Below are positions 1-9,300 of a DNA stretch of 64,000 bases, one piece after another. The notes under the pieces are model-generated. The model ran no database searches. It worked only from the letters and a program-made list of their open reading frames with translations, and was not told the origin of the DNA. Source of the DNA: Vibrio coralliilyticus (lineage in GTDB: Bacteria; Pseudomonadota; Gammaproteobacteria; Enterobacterales; Vibrionaceae). Within the stretch, counting starts at the first letter, position 1; the number at the start of each line of letters is the position of its first letter. A program made the translations under genes and the position numbers. The stretch spans positions 806,001-870,000 of the forward strand of contig NZ_CP024627.1 in the NCBI RefSeq assembly GCF_024449095.1, written 5' to 3'.

Positions 1-229
1 AGAAAGCGACTTTGATGTCTATGGTTCTTTGCTTGATATGAGTAAACGCTGCGCCGATACCCAGAGCAACACTTGCAACTTTATGAGTGGCTAGGGCGAC
101 CGAAAAAGGTAAACCAAAGAAAATGAGCAATGGGAATTGCAGGAGTCCGGCCCCACCGCCAGACAGAGCAGCAAGCGTGTTTGAGATAAATGAGCCAATC
201 AACAGCCCAATTGAGTGAATCCAATCCAT
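1..229 (-). CDS. TauE/SafE (TSUP) family permease, N-terminal part
   Basis: The reverse strand reads from an ATG at 229 to the window edge, giving 76 N-terminal residues; the rest lies outside the window. It begins MDWIHSIGLLIGSFI and continues with a glycine-rich stretch (LSGGGAGLLQFPLL) and a second hydrophobic segment followed by ATHKVAS. This is the usual start of TauE/SafE-type inner-membrane permeases (sulfite exporter/TSUP family), which carry small sulfur or organic anions; the substrate of this one cannot be told. It lies 49 bases downstream of toxS on the same strand. The family call rests on the conserved first repeat only. Confidence 0.72.
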   Translation of the reverse strand, partial: MDWIHSIGLLIGSFISNTLAALSGGGAGLLQFPLLIFFGLPFSVALATHKVASVALGIGAAFTHIKQRTIDIKVAF

Positions 230-277
230 ATGATTTAGAGGAAGTTAGGGGAGCGTCATGCTCCCCTTTGGTCGAAG

Positions 278-793
278 TTAGTTAGAGAAAAGTACAGTAG
301 AACCATGACTTAAGCTAGTTAGAAGCAACGTTTTCTCATTGACAATATCGATACGACGACTCTGTTGCGCATCCATTTTAAAGATCTGTGTGATGAGCTT
401 GAGTTGGTCTGCAGTGAAATCTTTGCTTTGGGCTGAAGAAACATCTTTGAACTCGATGGGCGATACCAGCAAGTAGTTATCACTAATATCCCACTCGCCA
501 GTTTCAGAAATGTTGATGATGTTTTCACTTTCTGTGTTGTTGGCATATAAGCGAACAGTAGCAACACGCATATAGCTACCATTAGGTAGGTATTTGACAT
601 TAGACGTCACATCCACTTTACGAAGTGGGCCTACGGACTCTTCTTGGAGGCTGTCTGTTATCACGGTCACCATTTTCGATTGCCATTCTTTCGCTGTGAG
701 TACTTGCTCAACTTTCAGATCACTTCCCCAGTAAAGCCAGCCACTCAATAGCGCTGATAGAGCAAGTAATCCAGCTGCAATTTTCTGATTCAT
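278..793 (-). CDS. toxS: ToxS, periplasmic partner of ToxR
   Basis: 171 residues. ToxS is a single-pass inner-membrane protein whose periplasmic domain binds and stabilises the periplasmic domain of ToxR. The sequence has a short cytoplasmic start (MNQKIAAG), one hydrophobic segment (about residues 6-22, ending LYWGS) and a soluble periplasmic body with no catalytic motif. I start at the ATG at 793, not at the in-frame codon 24 triplets upstream, because that extension would overlap the end of toxR and lies before the family's normal N-terminus. The gene follows toxR with a 10-base gap, the standard toxRS operon. Gene order and architecture make the call firm. Confidence 0.93.
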   Translation of the reverse strand: MNQKIAAGLLALSALLSGWLYWGSDLKVEQVLTAKEWQSKMVTVITDSLQEESVGPLRKVDVTSNVKYLPNGSYMRVATVRLYANNTESENIINISETGEWDISDNYLLVSPIEFKDVSSAQSKDFTADQLKLITQIFKMDAQQSRRIDIVNEKTLLLTSLSHGSTVLFSN

Positions 794-803
794 ATCATTA
801 TTC

Positions 804-1658
804 CTATTGGCAAACTTTACTGAGATCTTGTTGGTCAGCAAAAATACGAACCGTGATATTTTCACCTGAACTGTCTAGTGAATGAATGTAATTCAACACT
901 AGTTGATTATTTTGACCACCCGTTGCAATCACTTCAACCGGAGCAACTGTCGCATGAGCAGAATTGTAGCGTTTTACGCACTGCTTAATGGATGGGTACC
1001 ATTGACTCAGATCAGGATGACTGATTGGGGTTTTGACTGGGATATTGTCGTAGACCGCAACCTGACGGAATTTAGATTCAGCGGGGTTGGTAAACAAAAT
1101 CACACAGAGAGGCAATAATATCGCCACAAACAGCATGATACGTATTGCCCATTTTGGTCTTGCTTTATTCTGAGTAGCAGTCTGTGGTGTTGGAGCTGCT
1201 ACCGGGAGGGGATTTATGTCAACTACCTGTGGCTCTGCCGTCAACTCATTCACCAGTTCTTCAGGCTCTTCTATCCTTTCTTCTACTGAAGATGTATCAC
1301 TATTCATAAACGGAGTAGTACGCTCAACAGGACAGATAAGTTGATAGCCGCGCTTTGGCACCGTTTTTACATACTGGGGGGATTTAGTTGAGTCCTGAAG
1401 CTGTTTACGCAAAGTTGATATGGCTTGAGTTAAGCTTGAGTCATCCACTTCGAAGCCTTGTTCGCGCCAAACAAAGTCATGCAGCTCATTACGGGATACG
1501 ATTTCATTAGGCTTTTCTGATAGTAAAAGCAGAATTCGGCTTTCATTACTTCCCAGACGAATGATTTCATTGTCGTTTAATTTGTCCACCAAAGAATTCG
1601 TATTGGGGTCAAAAGTGAATCTGTTAGCAAGATTGAACTTAGTGCCTATGTTACTCAT
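804..1658 (-). CDS. toxR: ToxR, membrane-bound winged-helix transcription regulator
   Basis: 284 residues. The N-terminal half (about 15-110) is an OmpR/PhoB-type winged helix, with the recognition region DSSLTQAISTLRKQL followed by YVKTVPKRGYQL. A low-complexity acidic and Pro-rich tether (about 115-168) leads to one membrane segment (about 170-190) and a periplasmic domain holding two cysteines (C228 region and C283, the penultimate residue), which in V. cholerae ToxR form a regulatory disulfide. ToxR controls outer-membrane porins and, in pathogens, virulence genes in response to bile and membrane conditions. It is transcribed away from htpG; in V. cholerae that shared intergenic region couples toxR expression to heat shock. 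Confidence 0.96.
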   Translation of the reverse strand: MSNIGTKFNLANRFTFDPNTNSLVDKLNDNEIIRLGSNESRILLLLSEKPNEIVSRNELHDFVWREQGFEVDDSSLTQAISTLRKQLQDSTKSPQYVKTVPKRGYQLICPVERTTPFMNSDTSSVEERIEEPEELVNELTAEPQVVDINPLPVAAPTPQTATQNKARPKWAIRIMLFVAILLPLCVILFTNPAESKFRQVAVYDNIPVKTPISHPDLSQWYPSIKQCVKRYNSAHATVAPVEVIATGGQNNQLVLNYIHSLDSSGENITVRIFADQQDLSKVCQ

Positions 1659-1805
1659 TAGATATGGCCATTATTGTTGTATAAGTTTCATCAGATGCGC
1701 AAATTCCCTGTTGCAGGGAGGTAACGTTTAGTTTTTTTGATTTTTTTAGAGGTGCAAGAATAGTCAAGATTATACCTAAAAAACACTGTTTTTATGATTT
1801 TTGAC

Positions 1806-1831
1806 CTTGAATTTACAATTGTCACCCTCAT
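1806..1831 (+). promoter_or_regulatory. Sigma-32 heat-shock promoter of htpG
   Basis: CTTGAA (1806-1811), then 13 bases, then CCCTCAT (1825-1831). This matches the sigma-32 consensus CTTGAA-N13/14-CCCCAT in both boxes and spacing, and lies about 80 bases ahead of the htpG start. The toxR promoter must lie in the same 1659-1909 interval on the other strand. Confidence 0.85.
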
Positions 1832-1909
1832 GTTAGCTTGCAGGTTATATCAGTATCGACCTCGTTGACAATGTGGACGGTCGATAAATATAGATGTTAT
1901 GGAGTTAGC

Positions 1910-3814
1910 ATGAGCGATACAGCAACACAAAACAAAGAAACTCGTGGCTTTCAATCTGAAGTAAAACAGCTACTTCATTTAATGATTCATTCTCTTTATT
2001 CCAATAAAGAGATCTTTTTGCGTGAACTGATTTCAAACGCATCAGACGCGTCAGATAAGTTGCGTTTTCAGGCACTATCTAATCCTGATTTATATCAAGG
2101 CGATGCTGAATTAGGTGTAAAGCTGTCATTTGATGAAACAGCAAATACGCTGACTATTTCTGATAATGGTATTGGGATGAGTCGTGATGATGTCATCGAA
2201 CATCTGGGTACGATTGCAAAGTCAGGTACCGCTGAGTTTTTCTCAAAACTGTCTGAAGAGCAGTCTAAAGATTCTCAATTGATTGGCCAGTTTGGTGTCG
2301 GTTTCTATTCTGCGTTTATTGTTGCAGACGCAGTAACCGTTCGTACTCGCGCAGCAAATCTACCTGCGGAGGAAGCGGTTCAGTGGCATTCGGCAGGCGA
2401 AGGTGAGTACACCATTGAGACTATTTCAAAAGAGTCTCGTGGTACGGATATCATTCTGCACATGCGCGATGAAGGCAAAGAGTTCCTTAACGAGTGGCGT
2501 CTACGTGAAGTGATCGGCAAGTACTCGGATCATATTGGTATCCCTGTTGCGATTCAAACTGCAGAGCGCGACGAAGAGGGCAAAGAAACGGGCGAGAAGA
2601 AGTGGGAGCAAATCAACAAAGCTCAAGCTCTTTGGACACGTAACAAATCTGATATCTCTGAAGAAGAGTACCAAGAGTTCTACAAACATGTTTCACACGA
2701 CTTCGCTGACCCACTTGTGTGGAGCCATAACCGTGTTGAAGGTAAGAACGACTACACCAGCTTGCTGTATATCCCATCGAAAGCGCCATGGGATATGATG
2801 AACCGCGACCATAAATCAGGCCTCAAACTGTATGTGCAGCGCGTATTTATCATGGATGATGCTGAGCAGTTCATGCCTTCATACTTACGTTTTGTTCGAG
2901 GGCTAATAGATTCAAATGATCTGCCACTAAACGTGTCGCGTGAAATACTGCAGGATAATAAAGTAACGCAATCTCTGCGAAACGCATGTACTAAGCGTGT
3001 GCTTACTATGCTTGAGCGCATGGCAAAAAATGACGAAGAAAAATACCAGTCGTTCTGGAAAGAGTTTGGCCTTGTATTGAAAGAAGGCCCAGCAGAAGAC
3101 ATGAGCAATAAAGAAAAAATTGCTGGTCTGCTGCGTTTTGCTTCTACAGAAGTGGATTCCTCGGAGCAAACGGTCGGTTTAGCCTCTTACGTTGAGCGTA
3201 TGAAGGAAGGTCAGGACAAGATTTACTACCTGACAGCAGATAGCTACGCTGCTGCGAAGAACAGCCCTCACTTAGAGCAGTTCAAAGCAAAAGGCATCGA
3301 AGTCATTCTGATGTTTGATCGTATCGATGAGTGGTTGATGAACTACTTAACAGAGTTTGATGGTAAGCAGTTCCAGTCGATCACTAAAGCAGGCCTTGAC
3401 CTGAGCAAGTTTGAGAACGAAGAAGAAAAAGAAAAGCAGAAAGAGACGGAAGAAGAGTTTAAGTCTGTTGTTGAGCGTACGAAGGACTACTTAGGCGAAC
3501 GCGTAAAAGAAGTACGTACTACGTTCAAGCTAGCTTCAACACCAGCGGTTGTTGTGACCGATGATTTTGAAATGGGTACACAAATGGCGAAGTTGCTTGA
3601 AGCCGCTGGTCAGGCTGCACCTGAAGTGAAGTACATCTTCGAAATTAACCCAGACCATGAGCTGGTCAAGCGAATGGCAGATGAAGCTGATGAAGAAGCA
3701 TTTGGTCGTTGGGTGGAGGTGCTTCTTGGGCAAGCGATGCTGGCAGAGCGCGGCTCGATGGAAGATCCATCTCAATTTGTAGGTGCCATCAACTCGCTTT
3801 TGACTAAGGGCTAA
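1910..3814 (+). CDS. htpG: Chaperone protein HtpG (bacterial Hsp90)
   Basis: 634 residues, the normal length of bacterial Hsp90. Cytosolic ATP-dependent homodimeric chaperone. The GHKL ATPase domain shows the family signatures [24 protein letters not shown] and [11 protein letters not shown] in the first 140 residues; the middle domain contains LNVSREILQ; a charged E/K stretch precedes the C-terminal dimerisation domain. The ATG at 1910 is chosen over one 24 codons upstream because it has a GGAG Shine-Dalgarno 5 bases before it, encodes the conserved N-terminus, and the upstream codon lies too close to the heat-shock promoter. Transcribed alone, with its own terminator. Confidence 0.98.
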   Translation: MSDTATQNKETRGFQSEVKQLLHLMIHSLYSNKEIFLRELISNASDASDKLRFQALSNPDLYQGDAELGVKLSFDETANTLTISDNGIGMSRDDVIEHLGTIAKSGTAEFFSKLSEEQSKDSQLIGQFGVGFYSAFIVADAVTVRTRAANLPAEEAVQWHSAGEGEYTIETISKESRGTDIILHMRDEGKEFLNEWRLREVIGKYSDHIGIPVAIQTAERDEEGKETGEKKWEQINKAQALWTRNKSDISEEEYQEFYKHVSHDFADPLVWSHNRVEGKNDYTSLLYIPSKAPWDMMNRDHKSGLKLYVQRVFIMDDAEQFMPSYLRFVRGLIDSNDLPLNVSREILQDNKVTQSLRNACTKRVLTMLERMAKNDEEKYQSFWKEFGLVLKEGPAEDMSNKEKIAGLLRFASTEVDSSEQTVGLASYVERMKEGQDKIYYLTADSYAAAKNSPHLEQFKAKGIEVILMFDRIDEWLMNYLTEFDGKQFQSITKAGLDLSKFENEEEKEKQKETEEEFKSVVERTKDYLGERVKEVRTTFKLASTPAVVVTDDFEMGTQMAKLLEAAGQAAPEVKYIFEINPDHELVKRMADEADEEAFGRWVEVLLGQAMLAERGSMEDPSQFVGAINSLLTKG

Positions 3815-3829
3815 TAGTCAAACGGTAAC

Positions 3830-3857
3830 AAAAAGCTCGCATCATGCGGGCTTTTTG
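3830..3857 (+). terminator. Intrinsic terminator of htpG
   Basis: AAAAAGC(T)CGCA, a three-base loop, then TGCGGGCTTTTT: a GC-rich stem closed by A and T tracts, 16 bases after the htpG stop. Confidence 0.88.
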
Positions 3858-3991
3858 ATTTATTTGCGCTAATCGTGAATAAAACAACGTAAGTTTGCAG
3901 CTTAATGTGAGTGTTTAAGCATTCTTTAGTCGTAAGCTGAGCGACGCGAACAGATTGTGTGATAGAATGCAATCTTGAAACAAAGTGAGCA

Positions 3992-4016
3992 GGCGTGTAA
4001 TGTGCACGCCCGTTTT
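3992..4016 (+). other. Terminator-like hairpin in the adk upstream region
   Basis: GGCGTG (3992-3997), a 7-base loop, CACGCC (4005-4010), then CGTTTT. It lies about 115 bases before adk and 25 bases after a possible -10 box (TAGAAT near 3963-3968). It could be the terminator of a short transcript or an attenuator in the adk leader. The 3815-4131 gap is 317 bases long and otherwise holds only the htpG terminator and the inverted repeat listed next. Confidence 0.5.
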
Positions 4017-4036
4017 ATTGTCAATTGAAAGAACAG

Positions 4037-4104
4037 TTATACCGAAACTTACCGTGAGCTAAGGCTGTTGTTTGTTATGAACACCATAGTGAGCTTCGGT
4101 ATAA
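4037..4104 (+). repeat. Inverted repeat in the adk 5' region
   Basis: TTATACCGAA (4037-4046) and TTCGGTATAA (4095-4104) are perfectly complementary 10-base arms. Similarity continues inward (CT-AC--TG positions), so the ends form an imperfect 20-base inverted pair around a 48-base loop. The right arm ends 27 bases before the adk start. It could fold in the mRNA leader or be a remnant of a small repetitive element. Confidence 0.6.
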
Positions 4105-4776
<672 letters not shown>

Positions 4777-4813
4777 TTTTTCTAACGGCAGAATTTAAAA
4801 GTTTGTTATAGTG

Positions 4814-4841
4814 AAAGCGACCTATCTGGGTCGCTTTTTTT
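4814..4841 (+). terminator. Intrinsic terminator of adk
   Basis: AAAGCGACC, a short loop, GGTCGC, then a run of seven or more T. It sits 38 bases after the adk stop and before hemH, so hemH probably has its own promoter. Confidence 0.88.
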
Positions 4842-4909
4842 ATCGCTACACATTGATCGATAAAGAAGTTTCAAACGTAAAGCCTCTTTTAAAGTGTCGA
4901 TAGGGTTCT

Positions 4910-5869
4910 ATGCAAAATAATAAAAAACAAGGTGTATTATTGGTTAACCTGGGTACACCAGATGCACCTACAGCTCCGGCAGTAAAACGTTTTCTCAGTC
5001 AGTTCTTGCATGACCAAAGGGTTGTGGATATGACTCGTTGGGTGTGGTGCCCGATTCTCCATGGCGTTATTTTACCAATACGTTCACCGAAAGTTGCCAA
5101 ACTGTACGAGACGGTTTGGATGGAAGAGGGATCTCCTCTCCTTGTTTACTCCAAGCGCCAAGCAGAAAAACTCGCGAGATCTATCGATATTCCTGTTGAA
5201 TTGGGGATGACTTATGGAAATCCTAGCCTTCAGTCAGGGCTTGAATCACTGATAGAAAAAGGGGTAGAAGAGGTAATAGTCCTCCCTTTGTACCCTCAGT
5301 ATTCAAGCACAACCACGGCTGCCGTATCGGATGGTCTCACCAAAGCCTTTAAACAGCTTCCCGTGATGCCTGGTTATAAAGTTATTCGCGATTATCATAA
5401 CCACCCTACCTACATTAAAGCGTTGGCTGATAGTGTGAAACGCTCTTGGGCAGATAAAGGACGCGGTGACTATTTACTGTGCTCATATCATGGTATCCCG
5501 CAACGTTACGCTGATAACGGGGATATATATCCAAAGCATTGTGAAACAACCACTGAGTTGCTACGACTAGAGTTAGGTTTGAGTAAAGACCAGATTGGGA
5601 TGACGTATCAATCTCGATTTGGCCGAGAGGAATGGTTGCAGCCATATACGGATAAAACGCTAGAAAAATTGCCTGAAAAAGGGATTAAGAAGCTCGATAT
5701 TATGACGCCTGCTTTTTCCGCCGATTGCTTAGAAACCTTAGAAGAGATCTCAGAGCAGTGTCAGGAGATATTTTTTGAGGAAGGAGGAGAAGTTTTTAAC
5801 TTCATTCCATGTTTAAACGATGATGAGCTTCATATTCAGATGATGGTTGAGTTAACCACTCAAACCTAA
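4910..5869 (+). CDS. hemH: Ferrochelatase
   Basis: 319 residues. Inserts ferrous iron into protoporphyrin IX, the last step of protoheme synthesis. The start [15 protein letters not shown] is the family N-terminus; [14 protein letters not shown] (about 125-138) and [10 protein letters not shown] (about 191-200, with the metal-binding His194) are the family signatures; the C-terminal [15 protein letters not shown] carries the second conserved acidic site. There are no Fe-S cluster cysteines at the C-terminus of the animal type. It stands alone between two terminators. Confidence 0.97.
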   Translation: MQNNKKQGVLLVNLGTPDAPTAPAVKRFLSQFLHDQRVVDMTRWVWCPILHGVILPIRSPKVAKLYETVWMEEGSPLLVYSKRQAEKLARSIDIPVELGMTYGNPSLQSGLESLIEKGVEEVIVLPLYPQYSSTTTAAVSDGLTKAFKQLPVMPGYKVIRDYHNHPTYIKALADSVKRSWADKGRGDYLLCSYHGIPQRYADNGDIYPKHCETTTELLRLELGLSKDQIGMTYQSRFGREEWLQPYTDKTLEKLPEKGIKKLDIMTPAFSADCLETLEEISEQCQEIFFEEGGEVFNFIPCLNDDELHIQMMVELTTQT

Positions 5870-5904
5870 AGAGAAAACCGATCTAGAATCTCGTCAGTCA
5901 GCAT

Positions 5905-5932
5905 AACGCCCTTGCTTTAAAGCAAGGGCGTT
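5905..5932. terminator. Bidirectional terminator between hemH and the nuclease gene
   Basis: A perfect 28-base palindrome centred at 5918/5919 (AACGCCCTTGCTTT followed by its exact complement), located between the convergent stops of hemH and the secreted nuclease. T-rich sequence follows on the plus strand and A-rich sequence precedes it. Confidence 0.85.
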
Positions 5933-5943
5933 TGCTTTACTGT

Positions 5944-6693
5944 TTATTCTGGTGTTGGCCACATTTCCCAGAGTTGGGACTCCATCGTTTCCTCAACACT
6001 ATCGCTAATCAAGGAGAAGAAATTCAAGCCAGTCTGCTGCTCAACATCATCAACAGTTGTGACAAAGTTGACTAATTCGCTGCTGGAAACATCACGATGT
6101 GGAACGACAAAAGCAATGGCATCATTAAAGTATGGGTCGAGAATGACTTTATAAAAAGCACTTGGAATAACGACATTATCACCAATACTCGCTTCATTTC
6201 CCCGATAAATTGGGCCTGTTATCACATAAAGCTCATTATACTCATTGGCTAAATCTCGTACATGCTCTTCCAGTATTCGCCAGCCAACACGATTAAAACC
6301 CGGTAGTTGAGGTGACATGTTACTCATTAAAAAGCTTTGCGTCATGGATTCTTGGCTAAAGTCCATGGTGGCAGAGGGAGCAAGATGGCCCCTGTCATAG
6401 CCTGAAGCGCTGTAATCGTTGAGAGTTGAGCGTGCATAGTCTGGTAGCTCAGTATCTTCTTTAAAGCTGTTACTGCGTTTATAGCTCGCATTCACACTCT
6501 CTGCTGTGATGTGATAAGCAACCCAATCGGCGTTTTTTTTCTGATAGTTGTAACCTACAGCGTAGCCGCTGCGGCAAAGAACTTGATCTGAATGATAGGA
6601 AGGTAAACCCACGTCTAAGTGTTGTCCGCAGGTTTGTGCTGTAACTGGTAGCGAAAAGACAACAGCAAGACTGAGTAAAATAGTATTTTTCAT
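5944..6693 (-). CDS. Secreted DNA/RNA non-specific endonuclease
   Basis: 249 residues with an N-terminal signal peptide (about 1-19, cleavage near VTA-QT). The NUC-family active site DRGH is at residues 100-103 (His103 the general base), followed by the metal-site segment LMSNMSPQLPGFNRVGW. Such enzymes cut single- and double-stranded DNA and RNA in the periplasm or medium, for nutrient scavenging and clearing extracellular DNA. Three cysteines (C22, C40 and one downstream) suggest a disulfide-stabilised extracellular form. Single gene, opposite to hemH. The family is sure; a specific gene name is not. Confidence 0.88.
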   Translation of the reverse strand: MKNTILLSLAVVFSLPVTAQTCGQHLDVGLPSYHSDQVLCRSGYAVGYNYQKKNADWVAYHITAESVNASYKRSNSFKEDTELPDYARSTLNDYSASGYDRGHLAPSATMDFSQESMTQSFLMSNMSPQLPGFNRVGWRILEEHVRDLANEYNELYVITGPIYRGNEASIGDNVVIPSAFYKVILDPYFNDAIAFVVPHRDVSSSELVNFVTTVDDVEQQTGLNFFSLISDSVEETMESQLWEMWPTPE

Positions 6694-6874
6694 TATTATG
6701 CTCCTCGTTATTGGAGCTATGAAAAATAAAGCAATTTGTCAGTAGTGCTGTGATGTTGGTTGAAAGGTAATCAATATTGAGTGTGGTATTGAATATGTGA
6801 ATATTCACTATGTGAAAGAAAAGCATTTCACAACAGATTTCATTAACATATTCTCTGTAATCAATAAGTTGAGT

Positions 6875-7666
6875 TTACCCCCTAGGGGCATGGTTAGTAG
6901 GACCTGTGAAGCGAATATCCTGCAGATTAAAACCCAATTCAATATCCGTGTTTAACGCGGCAACTTGTTTACATCGGCGTGCTGAGTCGATATGTGTCTC
7001 TAGTTTTTTACGATATTTGGTCGCTAGTTGCTCAGAGGCATAAGCTTGTTCTATGTCATCAAATTGATTGAGGATCTCTTTAGCCGCTTTTGGTCCAATA
7101 CCAGGGACGCCGGGAACTTGGCTAGAGCTGACTCCTGTTAAGCCCCAGAAGTCGGCCAATTGAGAGGGAGACACACCAAACTCTTTTTCAATAAAAGGCT
7201 CGTCAAGCCAGCGATGTTGGAAGTAATCACGGATCTGTAAGGTAGGCGATAGTAGCTGGCAGTAGCCTTTATCTGTCGAAATGATGGTCACTTTTTGGTT
7301 ATGCTTTGCCACTTTCATTGCGAGTGTGGCTACAAGATCATCCGCTTCATCACCTTCTGACAACAATGAATCGATCCCTAGTTCCCACCAAGCTTCCTGA
7401 ATAGCATCCAATCCATTGAGTAAAGGCTCTGGCATAGGTTTTCGGTTTTGTTTGTATTCAGGTAATACCTCTGCGCGCCAACCTCTCTCCTGTAGGTGAT
7501 GATCAAAAACCGCGATGATATGTGTTGGCTGTGATTCGCTGATAATACGGTTCAGCGTACGCGTGGTTGTGGTGATAGTTCTTGTTATATCGTTAGGATC
7601 GGGCTGTGCTGAGTGGACGCGCCGAATGAGGTTCAATGCATCGATAATAACAAGATGAATAGACAT
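6875..7666 (-). CDS. xni: Flap endonuclease Xni (ExoIX)
   Basis: 263 residues. 5'-nuclease-domain protein related to the 5'-nuclease part of DNA polymerase I; acts on DNA flaps. Visible are the N-terminal VIIDALNLIRRVHSAQ, the acidic metal-binding cluster SEGDEADDLVATLA and STDKGYCQLL, and the helix-hairpin-helix VPGIGPKAAKEIL. I take the ATG at 7666; a TTG three codons upstream is less likely. No Shine-Dalgarno is visible: the 20 bases before the ATG are the T tract of the ppnN terminator. Both genes point left and are adjacent in many gammaproteobacteria. Confidence 0.92.
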   Translation of the reverse strand: MSIHLVIIDALNLIRRVHSAQPDPNDITRTITTTTRTLNRIISESQPTHIIAVFDHHLQERGWRAEVLPEYKQNRKPMPEPLLNGLDAIQEAWWELGIDSLLSEGDEADDLVATLAMKVAKHNQKVTIISTDKGYCQLLSPTLQIRDYFQHRWLDEPFIEKEFGVSPSQLADFWGLTGVSSSQVPGVPGIGPKAAKEILNQFDDIEQAYASEQLATKYRKKLETHIDSARRCKQVAALNTDIELGFNLQDIRFTGPTNHAPRG

Positions 7667-7700
7667 AAAAATCAAAAAATAAGGGCTAAGAGCCCTTATT
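7667..7700 (-). terminator. Intrinsic terminator of ppnN, abutting the xni start
   Basis: On the minus strand AATAAGGGCT, a 3-base loop, AGCCCTTATT, then a T-rich run that reaches the xni initiation codon. It ends the ppnN transcript 33 bases after its stop. Confidence 0.8.
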
Positions 7701-7732
7701 GTAAAGCATGAAAAATAGATTGCCAGCGGCGA

Positions 7733-9094
7733 TCAGGCTGTCTTAATCTGATAGCATGGTTCGTAGGCACTGCCACCTGGGAGCTTCATGCGATCCTGCT
7801 CAACAAAGTCACGTAGCAATTTGTCCATCTTCTTCATCAGAGTGGCATCGCCATCGAGTACAAATGGGCCATGACGTTCAATTTCACGAATACCTTCTGC
7901 CTTTACATTACCTGCTACGATGCCAGAGAAGGCCTGTCTAAGAGCAGCTGCCAAGTTTTCGGGTCGTTGATTGAGATGCAGGTCAAGGCTTGCCATGTTG
8001 TCGTGTGTTGGGTCGAAAGGCAGTTGAAACTCGGGTTCAATCTTTAGCGACCAGTTGAAGCTGTAAGCGTCCCCAGTGTCTTTTCTGTGTTGGCGAACAT
8101 CTGACATGCCGCGCTTCATGATTTGAGCCACTTTTTCTGGGTCATCAACCACAATCTCATAGTGATGCTGTGCATCTTCACCTAAGGTTTCCCCGATGAA
8201 ACGATCAATGGAGCGGAAATATTCTTCGCTCTCTTTCGGCCCTGTGAGAACGATAGGCAGAGGTTGGTGAGCGTTGTCTGGGTGCATCATTATGCCGAGA
8301 ATGTACAGCAGCTCTTCAGCGGTTCCTGCCCCACCTGGAAAGATAACAATGCCATGCGCCATACGGACAAAAGCTTCAAGGCGCTTCTCAATATCGGGCA
8401 TGATCACCAATTCATTGACGATAGGGTTTGGTGGCTCAGCGGCAATGATCGAAGGCTCTGTTAAGCCCAGATAACGTTGCTCGTAATAGCGTTGTTTCGC
8501 ATGACCGATCGCCGCCCCCTTCATTGGGCCTTCCATTGCACCTGGGCCACAACCGGTGCAGATATTAAGTTCACGTAGGCCGAGTTCATGACCCACTTCT
8601 CGGGTGTACTGATACTCAGTGGCATTGATTGAGTGTCCGCCCCAGCAAACAACAAGGTTAGGCTCTATACCGGGGGTAAGCGCACCAGCATTACGCAGAA
8701 TGCCGAACACCAAATTCGTAATGTGGCTAGGGTTGGTGAGGTTCAAACGCTGATTGTCTGCAAGGTGCATGTTGACATAAACAATGTCACGCAAGACAGA
8801 AAATAGATGTTCTTGAATACTCTTAATAATATGCCCATCAACAAATGCATGTTTTGGGGCATGGCTTAATTCGAGTTTAATGCCTCGCTCTCGGCGGACA
8901 ACATTGACGTCAAATGACTTGTATTTATCGAGCAGTTCTTTGGAGTTATCTGTGTGGCTACCAGAATTTAGTACCGCAAGCGTACAATTTCGGTAGAGCT
9001 GATACAGATCACTGGCGGCCGTTTTCTTAAGACGCTCAACTTCGAGTTGAGAAAGCAGATCCATACTGCCAGCCGGACTGATATGAGTGATCAT
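7733..9094 (-). CDS. ppnN: Pyrimidine/purine nucleotide 5'-monophosphate nucleosidase PpnN
   Basis: 453 residues, one fewer than E. coli PpnN (YgdH). Cleaves nucleoside 5'-monophosphates to base plus ribose 5-phosphate; in E. coli it is a (p)ppGpp target. It has the N-terminal domain starting [20 protein letters not shown], a LOG-type Rossmann core with [16 protein letters not shown] and [15 protein letters not shown] (the family's catalytic PGGxGTxxE), and the extra C-terminal domain. The start at 9094 has an AAGGAGG Shine-Dalgarno 5 bases upstream; a longer frame extending 22 codons further has no support. Confidence 0.96.
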   Translation of the reverse strand: MITHISPAGSMDLLSQLEVERLKKTAASDLYQLYRNCTLAVLNSGSHTDNSKELLDKYKSFDVNVVRRERGIKLELSHAPKHAFVDGHIIKSIQEHLFSVLRDIVYVNMHLADNQRLNLTNPSHITNLVFGILRNAGALTPGIEPNLVVCWGGHSINATEYQYTREVGHELGLRELNICTGCGPGAMEGPMKGAAIGHAKQRYYEQRYLGLTEPSIIAAEPPNPIVNELVIMPDIEKRLEAFVRMAHGIVIFPGGAGTAEELLYILGIMMHPDNAHQPLPIVLTGPKESEEYFRSIDRFIGETLGEDAQHHYEIVVDDPEKVAQIMKRGMSDVRQHRKDTGDAYSFNWSLKIEPEFQLPFDPTHDNMASLDLHLNQRPENLAAALRQAFSGIVAGNVKAEGIREIERHGPFVLDGDATLMKKMDKLLRDFVEQDRMKLPGGSAYEPCYQIKTA

Positions 9095-9240
9095 AGTGAC
9101 CTCCTTGATGAGAGAAAGCTTCTCTGCAAAACCTTTCTTATAGTTGTTGTGCCTCTGCATATACCTTAGGGGTAATTGGGAATATAAAAGCGAGAGGTAC
9201 TAACAAGCTTAGCACGCTTTGACAGATATAAAAGGCTAAC

Positions 9241-9264
9241 TGATTGATATATCTACATCAATCA
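9241..9264. repeat. Inverted repeat upstream of ppnN
   Basis: TGATTGAT (9241-9248) and ATCAATCA (9257-9264) are perfect 8-base arms around an 8-base spacer, inside the 206-base gap between ppnN and the GGDEF gene. The symmetry and AT content suit a dimeric regulator site or the end of the GGDEF transcript; no T tract follows, which favours an operator. Confidence 0.45.
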
Positions 9265-9300
9265 CGACATGAATGGCTTCTGAAAGAAGGAAGAGTAGGG

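Noticed and set aside
4002..4064. Small reading frame (20 codons) in the adk leader
   Set aside because: No convincing Shine-Dalgarno and it runs through the hairpins; likely chance. A second frame from 4077 overlapping the adk start also lacks a ribosome site.
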